Below, one piece after another: positions 42,967 to 51,410 of a stretch of DNA of 64,000 bases. The DNA is from Anaerolineae bacterium (GTDB lineage Bacteria; Chloroflexota; Anaerolineae; Aggregatilineales; Phototrophicaceae), in the NCBI GenBank assembly GCA_023382675.1, contig JAHDWN010000008.1, positions 95,242-159,241 of the forward strand, written 5' to 3'. Every line of letters starts with the position of its first letter. The stretch's first letter is position 1. The notes under the pieces were generated by a model. It was not told where the DNA came from. It did no database searches and was given only the letters and a program-made list of their open reading frames with translations. A program made the translations under genes and the position numbers.

Positions 42967-44019
42967 ATGAGTAGGGCGACTTCTATAACCATGCCTTCAG
43001 ATCGTGAACAACGCCAGCGCGGCTTTCTGTTCTATGTCAAGCGCGCGCTACTGGTGCTCATCATCCTGTTGGTGGGGATTCCCCTGACAGGAGTGATATA
43101 CCAGGCGGCTGCCGAAGCCAGTGACCGGCAGGCATATCCACCGCCCGGACAGATGGTGAATGTTGATGGGCACTTGATCCACATCAATTGTACCGGCACA
43201 GGCAGTCCAGTCGTCATCCTCGAAGCCGGAGCGTACAGCTTTTCAACGGAATGGTACTGGGTGCAGGAACAGCTTGCCAGCACCAACAAGGTTTGCTCTT
43301 ATGATCGCGCCGGTAATGGGTGGAGCGAACCGGCTGCGGTACAGCGCGACGGGCTGACGCTCATGCGCGAACTGCATGATCTGCTGACAGCAGCGGATAT
43401 ACCTGGCCCATATGTACTGGCAGGTCACTCGCTTGGGGGGCCTCTCAACCGTATTTATGCTTCCCAGTATCCAGACGAGGTTCTGGGCTTGGTGCTGGTG
43501 GACTCTGCCGTCCCCTATGTGTGGCCCGAAATCAGCGACTTTGAGCAGTGGAAAGCACAAAACGAAACGGCTTATACGCTGATGACAGTCTTGCAGCGGA
43601 TCGGCGCAGCAAGGATCATTATCAGCAGGGAATTCCAGGGTTATAGCTATCCGGCGGACATCGTCAACCAGCTCACCGCATTCAAAGCCACAGCCCAGGG
43701 CGTAGACACCTGGGATGCCGAGTTTCGTCTGGCGCAGTGGAACTTAGGCCAACAGTCACAGGCAGCGGAAGATCTGGGCGATCTGCCCGTGATCGTGATG
43801 TGGGCCAGTCACCCGGAGATTACTGCTCCCGATGAACGAAATTACCTGGAATCCGTCTGGGCCAGCATACCAACATTTTCGTCAAACTACCTCGTTCTGA
43901 GTGTCGAGGGCTCGGATCACGGCTCTATCCTCGGCAAAGAACAGTACGCGCAGCAGGTGAGCGATGCCGTCCTCAACGTGATCGACGCCGCGCAAACGGG
44001 AGAACGGCTGGTGCAGTAA
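42967..44019 (+). CDS. Membrane-anchored alpha/beta hydrolase 3
   Basis: 350 aa. The anchor motif varies: RQRGFLFYVKRA has Phe in place of the usual Cys. A transmembrane helix and the hydrolase domain follow (GQMVNVDGHLIHINCTGTGSP). Nucleophile S155 (GHSLGG), probable His H318 (GSDHGSI). DLGDLPVIVMWASHPEIT takes the place where many family members carry the catalytic acid. This and the AEASDRQ segment tie it to hydrolase 4 at 47533. Confidence 0.87.
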   Translation: MSRATSITMPSDREQRQRGFLFYVKRALLVLIILLVGIPLTGVIYQAAAEASDRQAYPPPGQMVNVDGHLIHINCTGTGSPVVILEAGAYSFSTEWYWVQEQLASTNKVCSYDRAGNGWSEPAAVQRDGLTLMRELHDLLTAADIPGPYVLAGHSLGGPLNRIYASQYPDEVLGLVLVDSAVPYVWPEISDFEQWKAQNETAYTLMTVLQRIGAARIIISREFQGYSYPADIVNQLTAFKATAQGVDTWDAEFRLAQWNLGQQSQAAEDLGDLPVIVMWASHPEITAPDERNYLESVWASIPTFSSNYLVLSVEGSDHGSILGKEQYAQQVSDAVLNVIDAAQTGERLVQ

Positions 44020-44059
44020 GCGCGAATCGGGGAGGTGGCGCGTCGTCCGCCTCTCCAAA

Positions 44060-44135
44060 CAATCAACCTCAAATACGCCTTTTGGCTACCCGCAATCAAC
44101 CCCTTTGCCGCCTAAGGTGAGTCTAACGAATCTTC
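44060..44135 (+). promoter_or_regulatory. Conserved upstream module, copy d
   Basis: CAATCAACCT and CAATCAACCC, 33 bases apart, then CTTTGCCGCCTA, AGGTGAG and TAACGA. The second half-site starts 65 nt before the ATG at 44158. The hairpin after the preceding gene (about 44029-44056) ends immediately before it. Confidence 0.75.
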
Positions 44136-44157
44136 AAATCACCACGGGGAGAGAGCC

Positions 44158-45726
44158 ATGGACTTCAGAACTCTATCGCGAATGCGCGGGGCTGTGCTGC
44201 TGATGCTGGTGACGGTGCTCATCACAAGCAGCCCACAGCCGATCAGAGCACAGACTGACGAGCCGGATTTCGCGGCGATTGATGCGCAGGTCGAGGTGCA
44301 GATGCAGGCACTCAACCTGCCCGGTCTGGCGCTCGGCATCGTTCACAACGATCAAATCGTGCATCTTCGGACCTTCGGCAGTGCCGACCCATCAGGGCGC
44401 GCGGTCACCCCGCAGACGCCGTTCGCGCTCGCCTCGCTGACCAAGTCGTTCACGGCGCTGGCGATCATGCAGCTGGTCGAGGCGGGCCAGGTCGAACTGG
44501 ATGCGCCCGTCCAGCGTTATCTGCCCTGGTTCACCCTGGCGGATGCCAACGCCGCGGCGCAGATCAAGGTGCGTCATCTGCTTAACCACACGAGCGGCAT
44601 CTCGCGGCTGACGGGCAACTACCTCCTGCCGACGACGGACTACCGGGTGCCCGACCCAGAAAGCTACATCCGCGGCCTGAGCAGTGCTGAACTCGCGCAT
44701 CCTGTGGGCGAAACCCCGGAATACAGCAACGCCAATTACGCCATCCTCGGCCTGATCGTCGAGGCGGCCAGTGGCACGTCCTATGAGCAGTACGTGACGG
44801 TCCACATTCTAACGCCGCTGGACATGGTCCATTCGACTTTCTCGGTCGACGCGGCGCAGCAGGACGACATGGCGACGGGCCATCAGATGCAGTTTGACCG
44901 CCCGGTGCCGGTCGACCTGACCTTCCCCTACGCCTTCGTCGCTGCCGGCGGGTTAATCTCCACGACAGAGGATATGTCGCACTATCTGATCGCCTATCTG
45001 AATCAGGGGCGCTATGGCGACGAGACGCTGCTCTCGCCGGAAGGTGTGGCACAGTTGTGGACGCCGCCAGACTACATCCCGCTCGATGCGCAGAGCAACT
45101 ACGCCATGGGCTGGGTCGCCGACGCGCCTTACGCCGATTCGGGCGTCGATCACAGCGGCAGCCACAGCGCCTTCCACAGTCACATGGCCGTGTCGCCGGA
45201 AAGCGGTTGGGGCATCGTCATCCTGGTCAATGCCGATCATCTCCTGCTGTTGACTCAACCAATTGAGTTGATGACCTGGGGCGTCATCCGCGCGCTCGAG
45301 GGACAGCCGTTACCTGAAAGCCCTTACATCACGCGCGTACTGTTCGTGAGCACGTTCGTCATCGCCGCGCTGCAATTGGCCTTTCTCGTCTGGGGTGTCT
45401 TCCGGCTGCGGCGTTGGAGCCGGGACCCGGCGAGGCGTCCGCACGGGGTGCGCCAGGTGACGCTGCGCATCGTCCTGCCCATCTTGCTCAATCTACTGGT
45501 GGCCTATGTCTTCCTGATCGGCTTACCCGCATTCGTGGGCCTGCCCTTCGCGGCAGTGATGACCTACATCCCGGATTGGGGCTATGGCCTCGTGGCGGGC
45601 GGGGCGCTGGCGCTCGGCTGGCTGATCTGGGACGTCGCGACTGTGGTCGTCCTGCGCACGAGCCGCGCAGCGCAGCCTGCCGACGTAAGGGAACTGCGCG
45701 CGGTACCCGGCCAGCCTGCCCGTTGA
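44158..45726 (+). CDS. Serine beta-lactamase-fold hydrolase with C-terminal membrane domain
   Basis: 522 aa. A signal peptide (about 1-31, ending IRAQ) is followed by a class C-like/AmpH-type domain: SLTK nucleophile motif (S93, K96), YSN (Y189) and the HSG equivalent of the KTG box (H332). From about residue 382 there are three or four membrane helices, ending in a short cytosolic tail. Family members include D-amino-acid esterases, peptidases and penicillin-binding relatives; the substrate cannot be predicted. The membrane tail keeps the domain at the outer face. CACGGGGAGAGAGCC precedes the ATG. Confidence 0.9.
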   Translation: MDFRTLSRMRGAVLLMLVTVLITSSPQPIRAQTDEPDFAAIDAQVEVQMQALNLPGLALGIVHNDQIVHLRTFGSADPSGRAVTPQTPFALASLTKSFTALAIMQLVEAGQVELDAPVQRYLPWFTLADANAAAQIKVRHLLNHTSGISRLTGNYLLPTTDYRVPDPESYIRGLSSAELAHPVGETPEYSNANYAILGLIVEAASGTSYEQYVTVHILTPLDMVHSTFSVDAAQQDDMATGHQMQFDRPVPVDLTFPYAFVAAGGLISTTEDMSHYLIAYLNQGRYGDETLLSPEGVAQLWTPPDYIPLDAQSNYAMGWVADAPYADSGVDHSGSHSAFHSHMAVSPESGWGIVILVNADHLLLLTQPIELMTWGVIRALEGQPLPESPYITRVLFVSTFVIAALQLAFLVWGVFRLRRWSRDPARRPHGVRQVTLRIVLPILLNLLVAYVFLIGLPAFVGLPFAAVMTYIPDWGYGLVAGGALALGWLIWDVATVVVLRTSRAAQPADVRELRAVPGQPAR

Positions 45727-45734
45727 CCGGGCGA

Positions 45735-45759
45735 GGAGGAGCGGCGCGGTCGCTCCTCC
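45735..45759 (+). terminator. Hairpin after the beta-lactamase-fold gene
   Basis: A perfect 9-bp stem GGAGGAGCG/CGCTCCTCC with a 7-base loop, immediately before the next upstream module. Confidence 0.6.
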
Positions 45760-45760
45760 G

Positions 45761-45835
45761 AAAATCAACCCGCGAAATACATCCTTTGGCTATCGGCCAT
45801 CAACCCCCTTTTGGCCTATCGTGAGAATCATGAGC
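45761..45835 (+). promoter_or_regulatory. Conserved upstream module, diverged copy e
   Basis: AAATCAACCC, then CTTTGGCTATCGGC and a second half-site CCATCAACCC 71 nt before the ATG at 45868, with GGCCTATCGTGAG after it. Confidence 0.6.
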
Positions 45836-45867
45836 GAATTGAAAAGGTTATCGAGAAGGAGACCAAA

Positions 45868-46665
45868 ATGAACATTCGCACGACAATCAAGCAGCATCCC
45901 GTCGCCAGCTTCATCGTCCTGACGTTGGGGCTGTCGTTCGCAGCCATGCTCTTACCGGTTCCGCCGGAGAGTGCTTTCACCATCATTGCATTCATTGCGG
46001 TCACATTCCCAACCATCGTCGCTTTTACACTGGTGACACTCATGGAAGGTCGCCAGGGCGCGGGCGCTTTCCGGCGGCAGATTTTTCGCTGGCGCAGCCC
46101 ATTGAAATGGTATCTGCTTGCGCTTGCCATTGGCTTCATTATTCACTTCGGCAGCAGCGTTGTGGCGCTGGCCGCTGGTCAGATTTCGGCCATTGAAATC
46201 AGCACACCCACAGCCTTCTTCATCGTGTTCTTCCCATTCGCACTACTGGAGGAGATTGGCTGGCGAGGCTTCGCGCTGCGCCGCTTGCTCGACCGGCATT
46301 CGCCCTTCACCGCCACCTTGATCGTCGGCATCCCCTGGGCGCTGCTGCACGTCGTGCTGTTCGTGTTATTTGTGCCGGATGTGTCCCCGATTGCGGAAGG
46401 GTTGGTTGTCTTTACCTTCGCGCTCCCGCTGACCTGGATCTTCGTCAAGAGCGGGCGCAACGTGCTGGTCGCCACTGTGATGCACGGCGCTATGAATGCT
46501 TTCGGTTTCGTCGCCGCTGGCCTTCCGCCTGATAACGCGCTCTGGTTTGTGCTTGCCAGTGCCTGCATCGTCGTCGTCGCCCTCATCCTGATCGATTGGC
46601 GCACCTGGTTCGCACATCCCGTCGAGACCGCGACCGTCAAGCCTGTGACAACCGTCGCACGCTGA
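45868..46665 (+). CDS. CPBP family intramembrane metalloprotease-like protein 1
   Basis: 265 aa with about seven hydrophobic helices. The family motif EEIGWRGFALRRLL gives E128, E129 and R133; later His-bearing motifs are ALLHVVLF and TVMHGAMN. CPBP (CAAX protease and bacteriocin-processing) proteins are membrane-embedded peptidases or scaffolds, some giving immunity or processing exported peptides. It heads a unit of four genes to 49558. Start ATG 45868 after GAAGGAGACCAAA, not 45811. Confidence 0.9.
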   Translation: MNIRTTIKQHPVASFIVLTLGLSFAAMLLPVPPESAFTIIAFIAVTFPTIVAFTLVTLMEGRQGAGAFRRQIFRWRSPLKWYLLALAIGFIIHFGSSVVALAAGQISAIEISTPTAFFIVFFPFALLEEIGWRGFALRRLLDRHSPFTATLIVGIPWALLHVVLFVLFVPDVSPIAEGLVVFTFALPLTWIFVKSGRNVLVATVMHGAMNAFGFVAAGLPPDNALWFVLASACIVVVALILIDWRTWFAHPVETATVKPVTTVAR

Positions 46666-46714
46666 ATCGTCAATGTTCGCGATTTGAACGGGTTGTATTC
46701 ACAAGGGACACGAA

Positions 46715-47536
46715 ATGAATCTCAAAGCAAGTATCCGTCAATATCCCGCGACAGCGTTCGTCCTCTGCGCGTTCGTCTTCTCAGTGGCCGTGAGCTTTGC
46801 GCCTATTGGCGATGCAGACAAGTTCATGATTCTGGCGGCGCTGCTCGTGCCGATCCCGACGCTTGTCGCGCTGGCGCTCGCATTGCTGACCGGCGGCATC
46901 CGCTCCTTCCTGCGCGAGACCTTCAGCGGGCGCTCGTCACTGCGCTGGCTGCTGATTGCCGCTGGGATTGCGCTGGTGGCCCGTGTCGCCGTCAGCGTTC
47001 TCGCGCTGCTGACTGGCGCAATCTCGTCTGTCGAAATGAGCGCACCTGTCCTCCCGCTCATCATCATGATCTATGTCTTCGCTCTCCTCGAAGAGGTCGG
47101 CTGGCGCGGTTATGCCGTGCGGCGGCTGGTCAAGCATCGCTCGCCCATTGCCGCGCTGCTCATCACGGGGATACCGTGGTCGATCATCCACATCTTCTTC
47201 TACATGGCGCAGGCCGCCGATGTGCCCACGCTGCTGCAAGTCTTCATGCTCAACTTCGCCCTCACGATCATGGTCACGTGGGTGTACCTGCGCAGTGGAC
47301 AAATCATCTGGGCGGCCGTGATCCTGCACGGCTCGCAGTCCGTCTTCAGCGTTCTTAACACCAACATCGCGCCCGACCTGAGCCTGGCGTACAGCGTCAT
47401 CAGCTACAGCGTGATCGCGCTGGTCATCCTCGCTGCCGATTGGCGCCTGTGGTTCGGGCGCCCGGCGCAAACGTCCACTAATCCAACCATGCAGTCCACT
47501 TCGTTGGATCCTGTGCAAAGGAGTGCTTCATCATGA
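46715..47536 (+). CDS. CPBP family intramembrane metalloprotease-like protein 2
   Basis: 273 aa, a paralogue of the preceding gene (NIRTTIKQHPVASF against NLKASIRQYPATAF), again with EEVGWRGYAVRRLV (E126, E127, R131) and PWSIIHIFFY and ILHGSQSVF for the His positions. About seven helices. The start lies 49 nt after the previous stop, and the end overlaps the next hydrolase start by 4 nt, so the two are coupled. No separate module or terminator is seen in between. Confidence 0.9.
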   Translation: MNLKASIRQYPATAFVLCAFVFSVAVSFAPIGDADKFMILAALLVPIPTLVALALALLTGGIRSFLRETFSGRSSLRWLLIAAGIALVARVAVSVLALLTGAISSVEMSAPVLPLIIMIYVFALLEEVGWRGYAVRRLVKHRSPIAALLITGIPWSIIHIFFYMAQAADVPTLLQVFMLNFALTIMVTWVYLRSGQIIWAAVILHGSQSVFSVLNTNIAPDLSLAYSVISYSVIALVILAADWRLWFGRPAQTSTNPTMQSTSLDPVQRSASS

Positions 47537-48564
47537 CGACCGCAGTATCTTCAAACGTCCCTCAACCGACCGTGAGAGCCAACAAGCGTGGCTGCCTGTT
47601 CTATCTCAAGCGCGGGCTGACGATCCTGGTCATCCTCGTGGTCGTGCTCGCCGTGCTGGGCTTCGTCTACGAGACGGCGGCGGAAGCCAGCGACCGGCAG
47701 ACTTATCTGCCGCCGGGGCAGCTCTTGAGTATCGACGGCCACCAGATGCACATCGACTGCGCTGGCGAAGGCAGTCCGACCGTCATCCTTGAAGCCGCGG
47801 GCGGCCACTTCTCCGCCGAATGGGCACGCGTACAGCCCGTTATCGCGCAATCGACGCGCGTCTGCGCTTATGACCGCGCCGGTTACGGTTGGAGCGAGCC
47901 TGGCCCGGAGCCACGCGACGCCCAACAGATCGCGAGCGAACTGCACAGCCTGCTCGCAGCTGCGAACGTCGAACCGCCTTACGTGCTGGTCGCGCATTCG
48001 GTCGGCGGCATCTACATCCGCGTCTACAACGCGCAGTATCCGGGCGAGGTAGCCGGCATGGTGCTGGTCGATTCTTCGCATCCCGATCAGTGGGCGCGCC
48101 AGGGCGAATCAATCAGTACGATGCAGGCGATGGGCACCGTTTCCGCCGTCCTCTCACGCCTCGGTCTGATGCGGCTGGCTTTCGGCAGCCAGGACCTTGG
48201 CCTGCCGCCCGAACAGAACGCCGCCGTGATCGCGAATCTATCGTCAGCGCAGTACTGGGATACCCAGCGCGCCGACACCGCATCCATCGAGCAGAGCCTC
48301 GCGCAGGGGCAGGCCGCCGGTGATCTCGGAAATCTGCCGCTCGAAGTGCTGGCCTCGATCGATTATCCCGAAGGCGGGCATCGGGACATCGAGATCGCCT
48401 TGCAGCAAGAATTGGCGGCGCTCTCCAGCAACAGCCATTTCCAGGTCGTTAATGGCGCGCGGCACATCACGCTGGTGACCGGCGAAGCCTACGCCCCGTT
48501 CGCCAACGACGCCATCCTGCGCGTGCTCGAAGCGGCGCGCAGCGGCGAGCCGTTGGCTCAGTGA
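47533..48564 (+). CDS. Membrane-anchored alpha/beta hydrolase 4
   Basis: 343 aa. NKRGCLFYLKRG anchor motif, transmembrane helix, then GQLLSIDGHQMHIDCAGEGSP. The nucleophile elbow is AHSVGG (S156), with Ala in place of the usual first Gly. The probable His is H311 (GARHITLV). LVDSSHPDQW is shared with hydrolase 5. It overlaps the CPBP 2 stop by 4 nt. Confidence 0.87.
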   Translation: MTTAVSSNVPQPTVRANKRGCLFYLKRGLTILVILVVVLAVLGFVYETAAEASDRQTYLPPGQLLSIDGHQMHIDCAGEGSPTVILEAAGGHFSAEWARVQPVIAQSTRVCAYDRAGYGWSEPGPEPRDAQQIASELHSLLAAANVEPPYVLVAHSVGGIYIRVYNAQYPGEVAGMVLVDSSHPDQWARQGESISTMQAMGTVSAVLSRLGLMRLAFGSQDLGLPPEQNAAVIANLSSAQYWDTQRADTASIEQSLAQGQAAGDLGNLPLEVLASIDYPEGGHRDIEIALQQELAALSSNSHFQVVNGARHITLVTGEAYAPFANDAILRVLEAARSGEPLAQ

Positions 48565-48583
48565 GAAGAATGAGGAGCACAGA

Positions 48584-49558
48584 ATGAACATTCTGACGGT
48601 CATTCTAGGAGCCGTGATCGGTTTACTGGCGCTGGCATTCGTCTACCAGGCAATCGCCACGCAGCGCGATAAAAGCCGCTTTCAAGCGCCGGGCCAACTG
48701 ATCGATATCGGCGGTCGCCGCCTGCACCTGAACGTGATGGGCGATGCCACAGCCAGCCCAACGGTCATCCTCGAAGCGGGCATGGCCTCCATCTCGTCCA
48801 ATTGGGCCTGGGTGCAGCGCGAGCTTGCACAGCATACCCGCGTCGTCGCCTACGATCGTGCCGGGTTAGGCTGGAGCGACCCCGGCGTCAAGCCGCTGGA
48901 TGCCGCCAAGAGCGCGCGCGAACTGCACATGGCATTGGAGCAGGCAGGCATCGACGGGCCGTATGTGCTGGCCGGACATTCATTTGGCGGGCTGGTTGTG
49001 CGCATGTTCGCCGACCTGTATCCGGACGAGGTTGTCGGGCTGGTGCTGGTGGATTCATCACATCCTGATCAGTGGATCAACATCCCGGCGGCCAAAGGCG
49101 GCCAGACCGTCGCTATCGGCAACCGCGTGTCCGCCTTCCTGGCGCGCTTCGGGCTGATGCGCCTGTTCCACCTCGAAGAATCGTACATCACCGGGCTGCC
49201 AGCGCAGGCACACGCCGAGATGCGCGCCTACCTGGCGACGCCGACCGGTTGGTCGCTCGGAGGGGACGGCATCATCGCCTGGCGCGACCTCTCGCGCCAG
49301 CAGGTCAACGGCGCGCGCGGCCTGGAAGATCTGCCGCTGTTCGTGCTCAGCGTGACCGAGCAGGATCACTACGCCGAGGTGCTGACCCGGCTGCAAGCGG
49401 AACTCGCGAAGCTCTCGACGAACAGCAAGCACGTCACGGTCGAAGGCGCGACGCACTACACACTCGTCTCGAAGAAGGCATACGCCGACGTCGTCTCGGA
49501 CGCCATCCTCCAGGTGATCGAGGCGGCGCACACGGGCCAACCGCTAACGCAGCCGTAG
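48584..49558 (+). CDS. Membrane-anchored alpha/beta hydrolase 5
   Basis: 324 aa. It lacks the KRGC motif and begins directly with a signal-anchor helix (MNILTVILGAVIGLLALAFVYQ). Hydrolase domain from GQLIDIGGRRLHLNVMGDA. Nucleophile S133 (GHSFGG), probable His H291 (GATHYTL). LVDSSHPDQW is as in hydrolase 4. Nineteen bases separate it from that gene, and GAGGAGCACAGA precedes the ATG, so it closes the four-gene unit. Confidence 0.88.
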   Translation: MNILTVILGAVIGLLALAFVYQAIATQRDKSRFQAPGQLIDIGGRRLHLNVMGDATASPTVILEAGMASISSNWAWVQRELAQHTRVVAYDRAGLGWSDPGVKPLDAAKSARELHMALEQAGIDGPYVLAGHSFGGLVVRMFADLYPDEVVGLVLVDSSHPDQWINIPAAKGGQTVAIGNRVSAFLARFGLMRLFHLEESYITGLPAQAHAEMRAYLATPTGWSLGGDGIIAWRDLSRQQVNGARGLEDLPLFVLSVTEQDHYAEVLTRLQAELAKLSTNSKHVTVEGATHYTLVSKKAYADVVSDAILQVIEAAHTGQPLTQP

Positions 49559-49627
49559 CCGGTCGCCAGCGCCAGTTAATCGCGTCCTCATTGGCTGGGG
49601 CGGCGCATCCTCGCTGCCCCCGGCCAA

Positions 49628-49700
49628 CAATCAACCCTCAGATACGCCTTTCGGCTACCCGCAATCAACCCCTTTGCCGCCTAAGGTAGAGCTATCGAAA
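49628..49700 (+). promoter_or_regulatory. Conserved upstream module, copy f
   Basis: Two perfect CAATCAACCC half-sites 34 bases apart, TACGCCTTTCGGCTACCCG between, then CTTTGCCGCCTA, AGGTAGAGC and TATCGA. The second half-site starts 66 nt before the ATG at 49728. A GC-rich hairpin (about 49592-49625) ends just before it. Nearly identical to copy h. Confidence 0.8.
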
Positions 49701-49727
49701 TGTTGCCTAGAAAAGGGGAGAGATCGT

Positions 49728-51044
49728 ATGAGCGCCATAACGTCGGCTAGAGAAATATCTGCACAAGGACGTGGTGAACGACACAAGCGCGGCTGCCTGT
49801 TCTATCTCAAGCGCGGTATCGCCGGGTTGCTTGTGCTCGTGATTGCAGCCATCGCAATTGCAGTCATTGCGTGGTCGCGTGGCCTGGTACATTTTCCTCC
49901 ACTCACTGGCCAGTATCCGGTTGGCAAAGTCGACTACTATCTGCTTGATGAGTCGCGCCCGGAAATCTTCAGCGAAGCGCCAGATGACTTGCGCGAGTTG
50001 ATGGTCACGATCTATTACCCGGCAGACATACCCGAAGACGCGTCACCCGCACCGTTTACCGAAGGCGCACTGAAAACAGCGTTTGCAGATGTTACACGGC
50101 TTCCCGGCTTCGTTCTGGATACCATCCGCTCGCGCAGCTTTACCAACGTCGCTATCGCGAGCAGTACGGCCCAGTTCCCGGTACTCATTTTCTCGCCAGG
50201 TATGGGCTTCATGCCACTTCTCTATACGCCAACCCTGGAGGAAGTCGCCAGTCAGGGCTATATCGTCGTGGCACTATCGCACCCCTACAGTACCGGTGCA
50301 ACGGTCTTCCCAGATGGTCGCGTAATCAGGTCCACTGCTGAATTCGGCAGCCGGGCGTTAAGTCAGATTTCGGCAACGGCGACTACTGAAGACGAGTTCG
50401 CCGCGGTGGTTAACCAGATCGGTGATGTATGGACCGGCGATATTCGCTTCACGCTCGATCAGTTGGAGCGCATGAATGCCGAGGATCCCTTCCTGACAGG
50501 ACGCCTGGATCTATCGAGGGTCGGTGTCTTCGGTCATTCGATGGGCGGCGGCGCAGCGGTCGAGGCGCTGCATGACGACCCACGTTTCCTGGCTGCAATC
50601 AACATGGATGGCTCGCTGGTTGGCGATTCGGCCTGGGAAGGCATCAATCGCCCGGTCATGCTGATGCTTTCGGATGAACAGGCCTCGGTGACAACCGACA
50701 TACTGATTCAAGCCGGAGCAGCGGCAGAGAATGCCGAGTTTATCGTCGCGCGTGGCGAGATGACTGTGCAAACCGTTTTCGAAAACGGCGCACCAGGCTA
50801 CCTTTTCGTGCTGGATGGCTCCAAACACGTCACTTATACCACCGGCAGCGCGCTGTCAGCGGCGTTGGCCTTCGGGGCGCCAGCCGACGCTTTTGGCACT
50901 ATCCCGGCGGAGCGCGCCGATCACATCATCAATGCTTACATTGTCAGCTTCTTTGACCAGTACTTGAAAGGCGAGCCGTCGCGACTGCTAGAAGGCGCTG
51001 AATCCGCGTATCCCGAAGTGACACTCAATGTTCACGTTAACTAA
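49728..51044 (+). CDS. Membrane-anchored PAF-acetylhydrolase-like hydrolase 6
   Basis: 438 aa. Starts with the same HKRGCLFYLKRG motif and helix as the other hydrolases, but the catalytic domain belongs to the platelet-activating-factor acetylhydrolase-like family: FPVLIFSPGMGF, EEVASQGYIVVALSHPY, VGVFGHSMGGG. The triad is S271, D294 (INMDGS; the S-to-D distance of 23 matches plasma PAF-acetylhydrolase) and H367 (GSKHVTY). It probably hydrolyses short acyl esters or phospholipid-like substrates outside the membrane. Start ATG 49728 rather than 49674. Confidence 0.88.
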   Translation: MSAITSAREISAQGRGERHKRGCLFYLKRGIAGLLVLVIAAIAIAVIAWSRGLVHFPPLTGQYPVGKVDYYLLDESRPEIFSEAPDDLRELMVTIYYPADIPEDASPAPFTEGALKTAFADVTRLPGFVLDTIRSRSFTNVAIASSTAQFPVLIFSPGMGFMPLLYTPTLEEVASQGYIVVALSHPYSTGATVFPDGRVIRSTAEFGSRALSQISATATTEDEFAAVVNQIGDVWTGDIRFTLDQLERMNAEDPFLTGRLDLSRVGVFGHSMGGGAAVEALHDDPRFLAAINMDGSLVGDSAWEGINRPVMLMLSDEQASVTTDILIQAGAAAENAEFIVARGEMTVQTVFENGAPGYLFVLDGSKHVTYTTGSALSAALAFGAPADAFGTIPAERADHIINAYIVSFFDQYLKGEPSRLLEGAESAYPEVTLNVHVN

Positions 51045-51058
51045 ACTAGAAGGACGGG

Positions 51059-51081
51059 GGCGGCTCAAGCGGGCCGCCTTT
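51059..51081 (+). terminator. Terminator after hydrolase 6
   Basis: A GGCGGC/GCCGCC stem with an 8-base loop, followed by TTTG, 14 nt after the stop. Confidence 0.5.
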
Positions 51082-51083
51082 GC

Positions 51084-51160
51084 TCATAATAAACCCCCAA
51101 AATACGCCTTTCGGCTACCCGCGATCAACCCCGTTGCTGCGTAGAGTGAGGCTAACGTAG
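51084..51160 (+). promoter_or_regulatory. Conserved upstream module, copy g
   Basis: CATAATAAACCC, TACGCCTTTCGGCTACCCG, CGATCAACCC, then CTGCGTAGAGTGAG and TAACG. The second half-site lies 61 nt before the ATG at 51183, matching the spacing in the other copies, but 289 nt before the larger gene at 51411. Confidence 0.65.
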
Positions 51161-51182
51161 GCTACTACCAGGAGAACCGATC

Positions 51183-51317
51183 ATGAGCAAGGTGAAAAGG
51201 CAAATGAGACCAAACGCACGTACACCAACATCAAGTTTGTGGAAAGCGCCGAGCAAACGCGCAACCGAATCCCGTTGCTTCGAAACTGGTGAAATGCTGC
51301 GAAAGGTTGGCAGATAG
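51183..51317 (+). CDS. Candidate 44-residue small protein or leader peptide
   Basis: The ATG follows CCAGGAGAACCGATC. The frame encodes a basic 44-residue peptide (MSKVKRQMRPNARTPTSSLW, then KAPSKRA...) ending at TAG. It sits at the position normally held by the first gene behind the module. The sequence matches no family I know; a degraded gene start is an alternative. The downstream gene begins 93 nt later with a weaker ribosome binding site. Confidence 0.4.
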   Translation: MSKVKRQMRPNARTPTSSLWKAPSKRATESRCFETGEMLRKVGR

Positions 51318-51410
51318 CTACAAATCGATGCCAATCGCTAGAAGCAAGTTGCTAGCTTTACCCATATCAAATCCAGTCAATCCGAATTCAATAACTGAAA
51401 GGACAAAATC

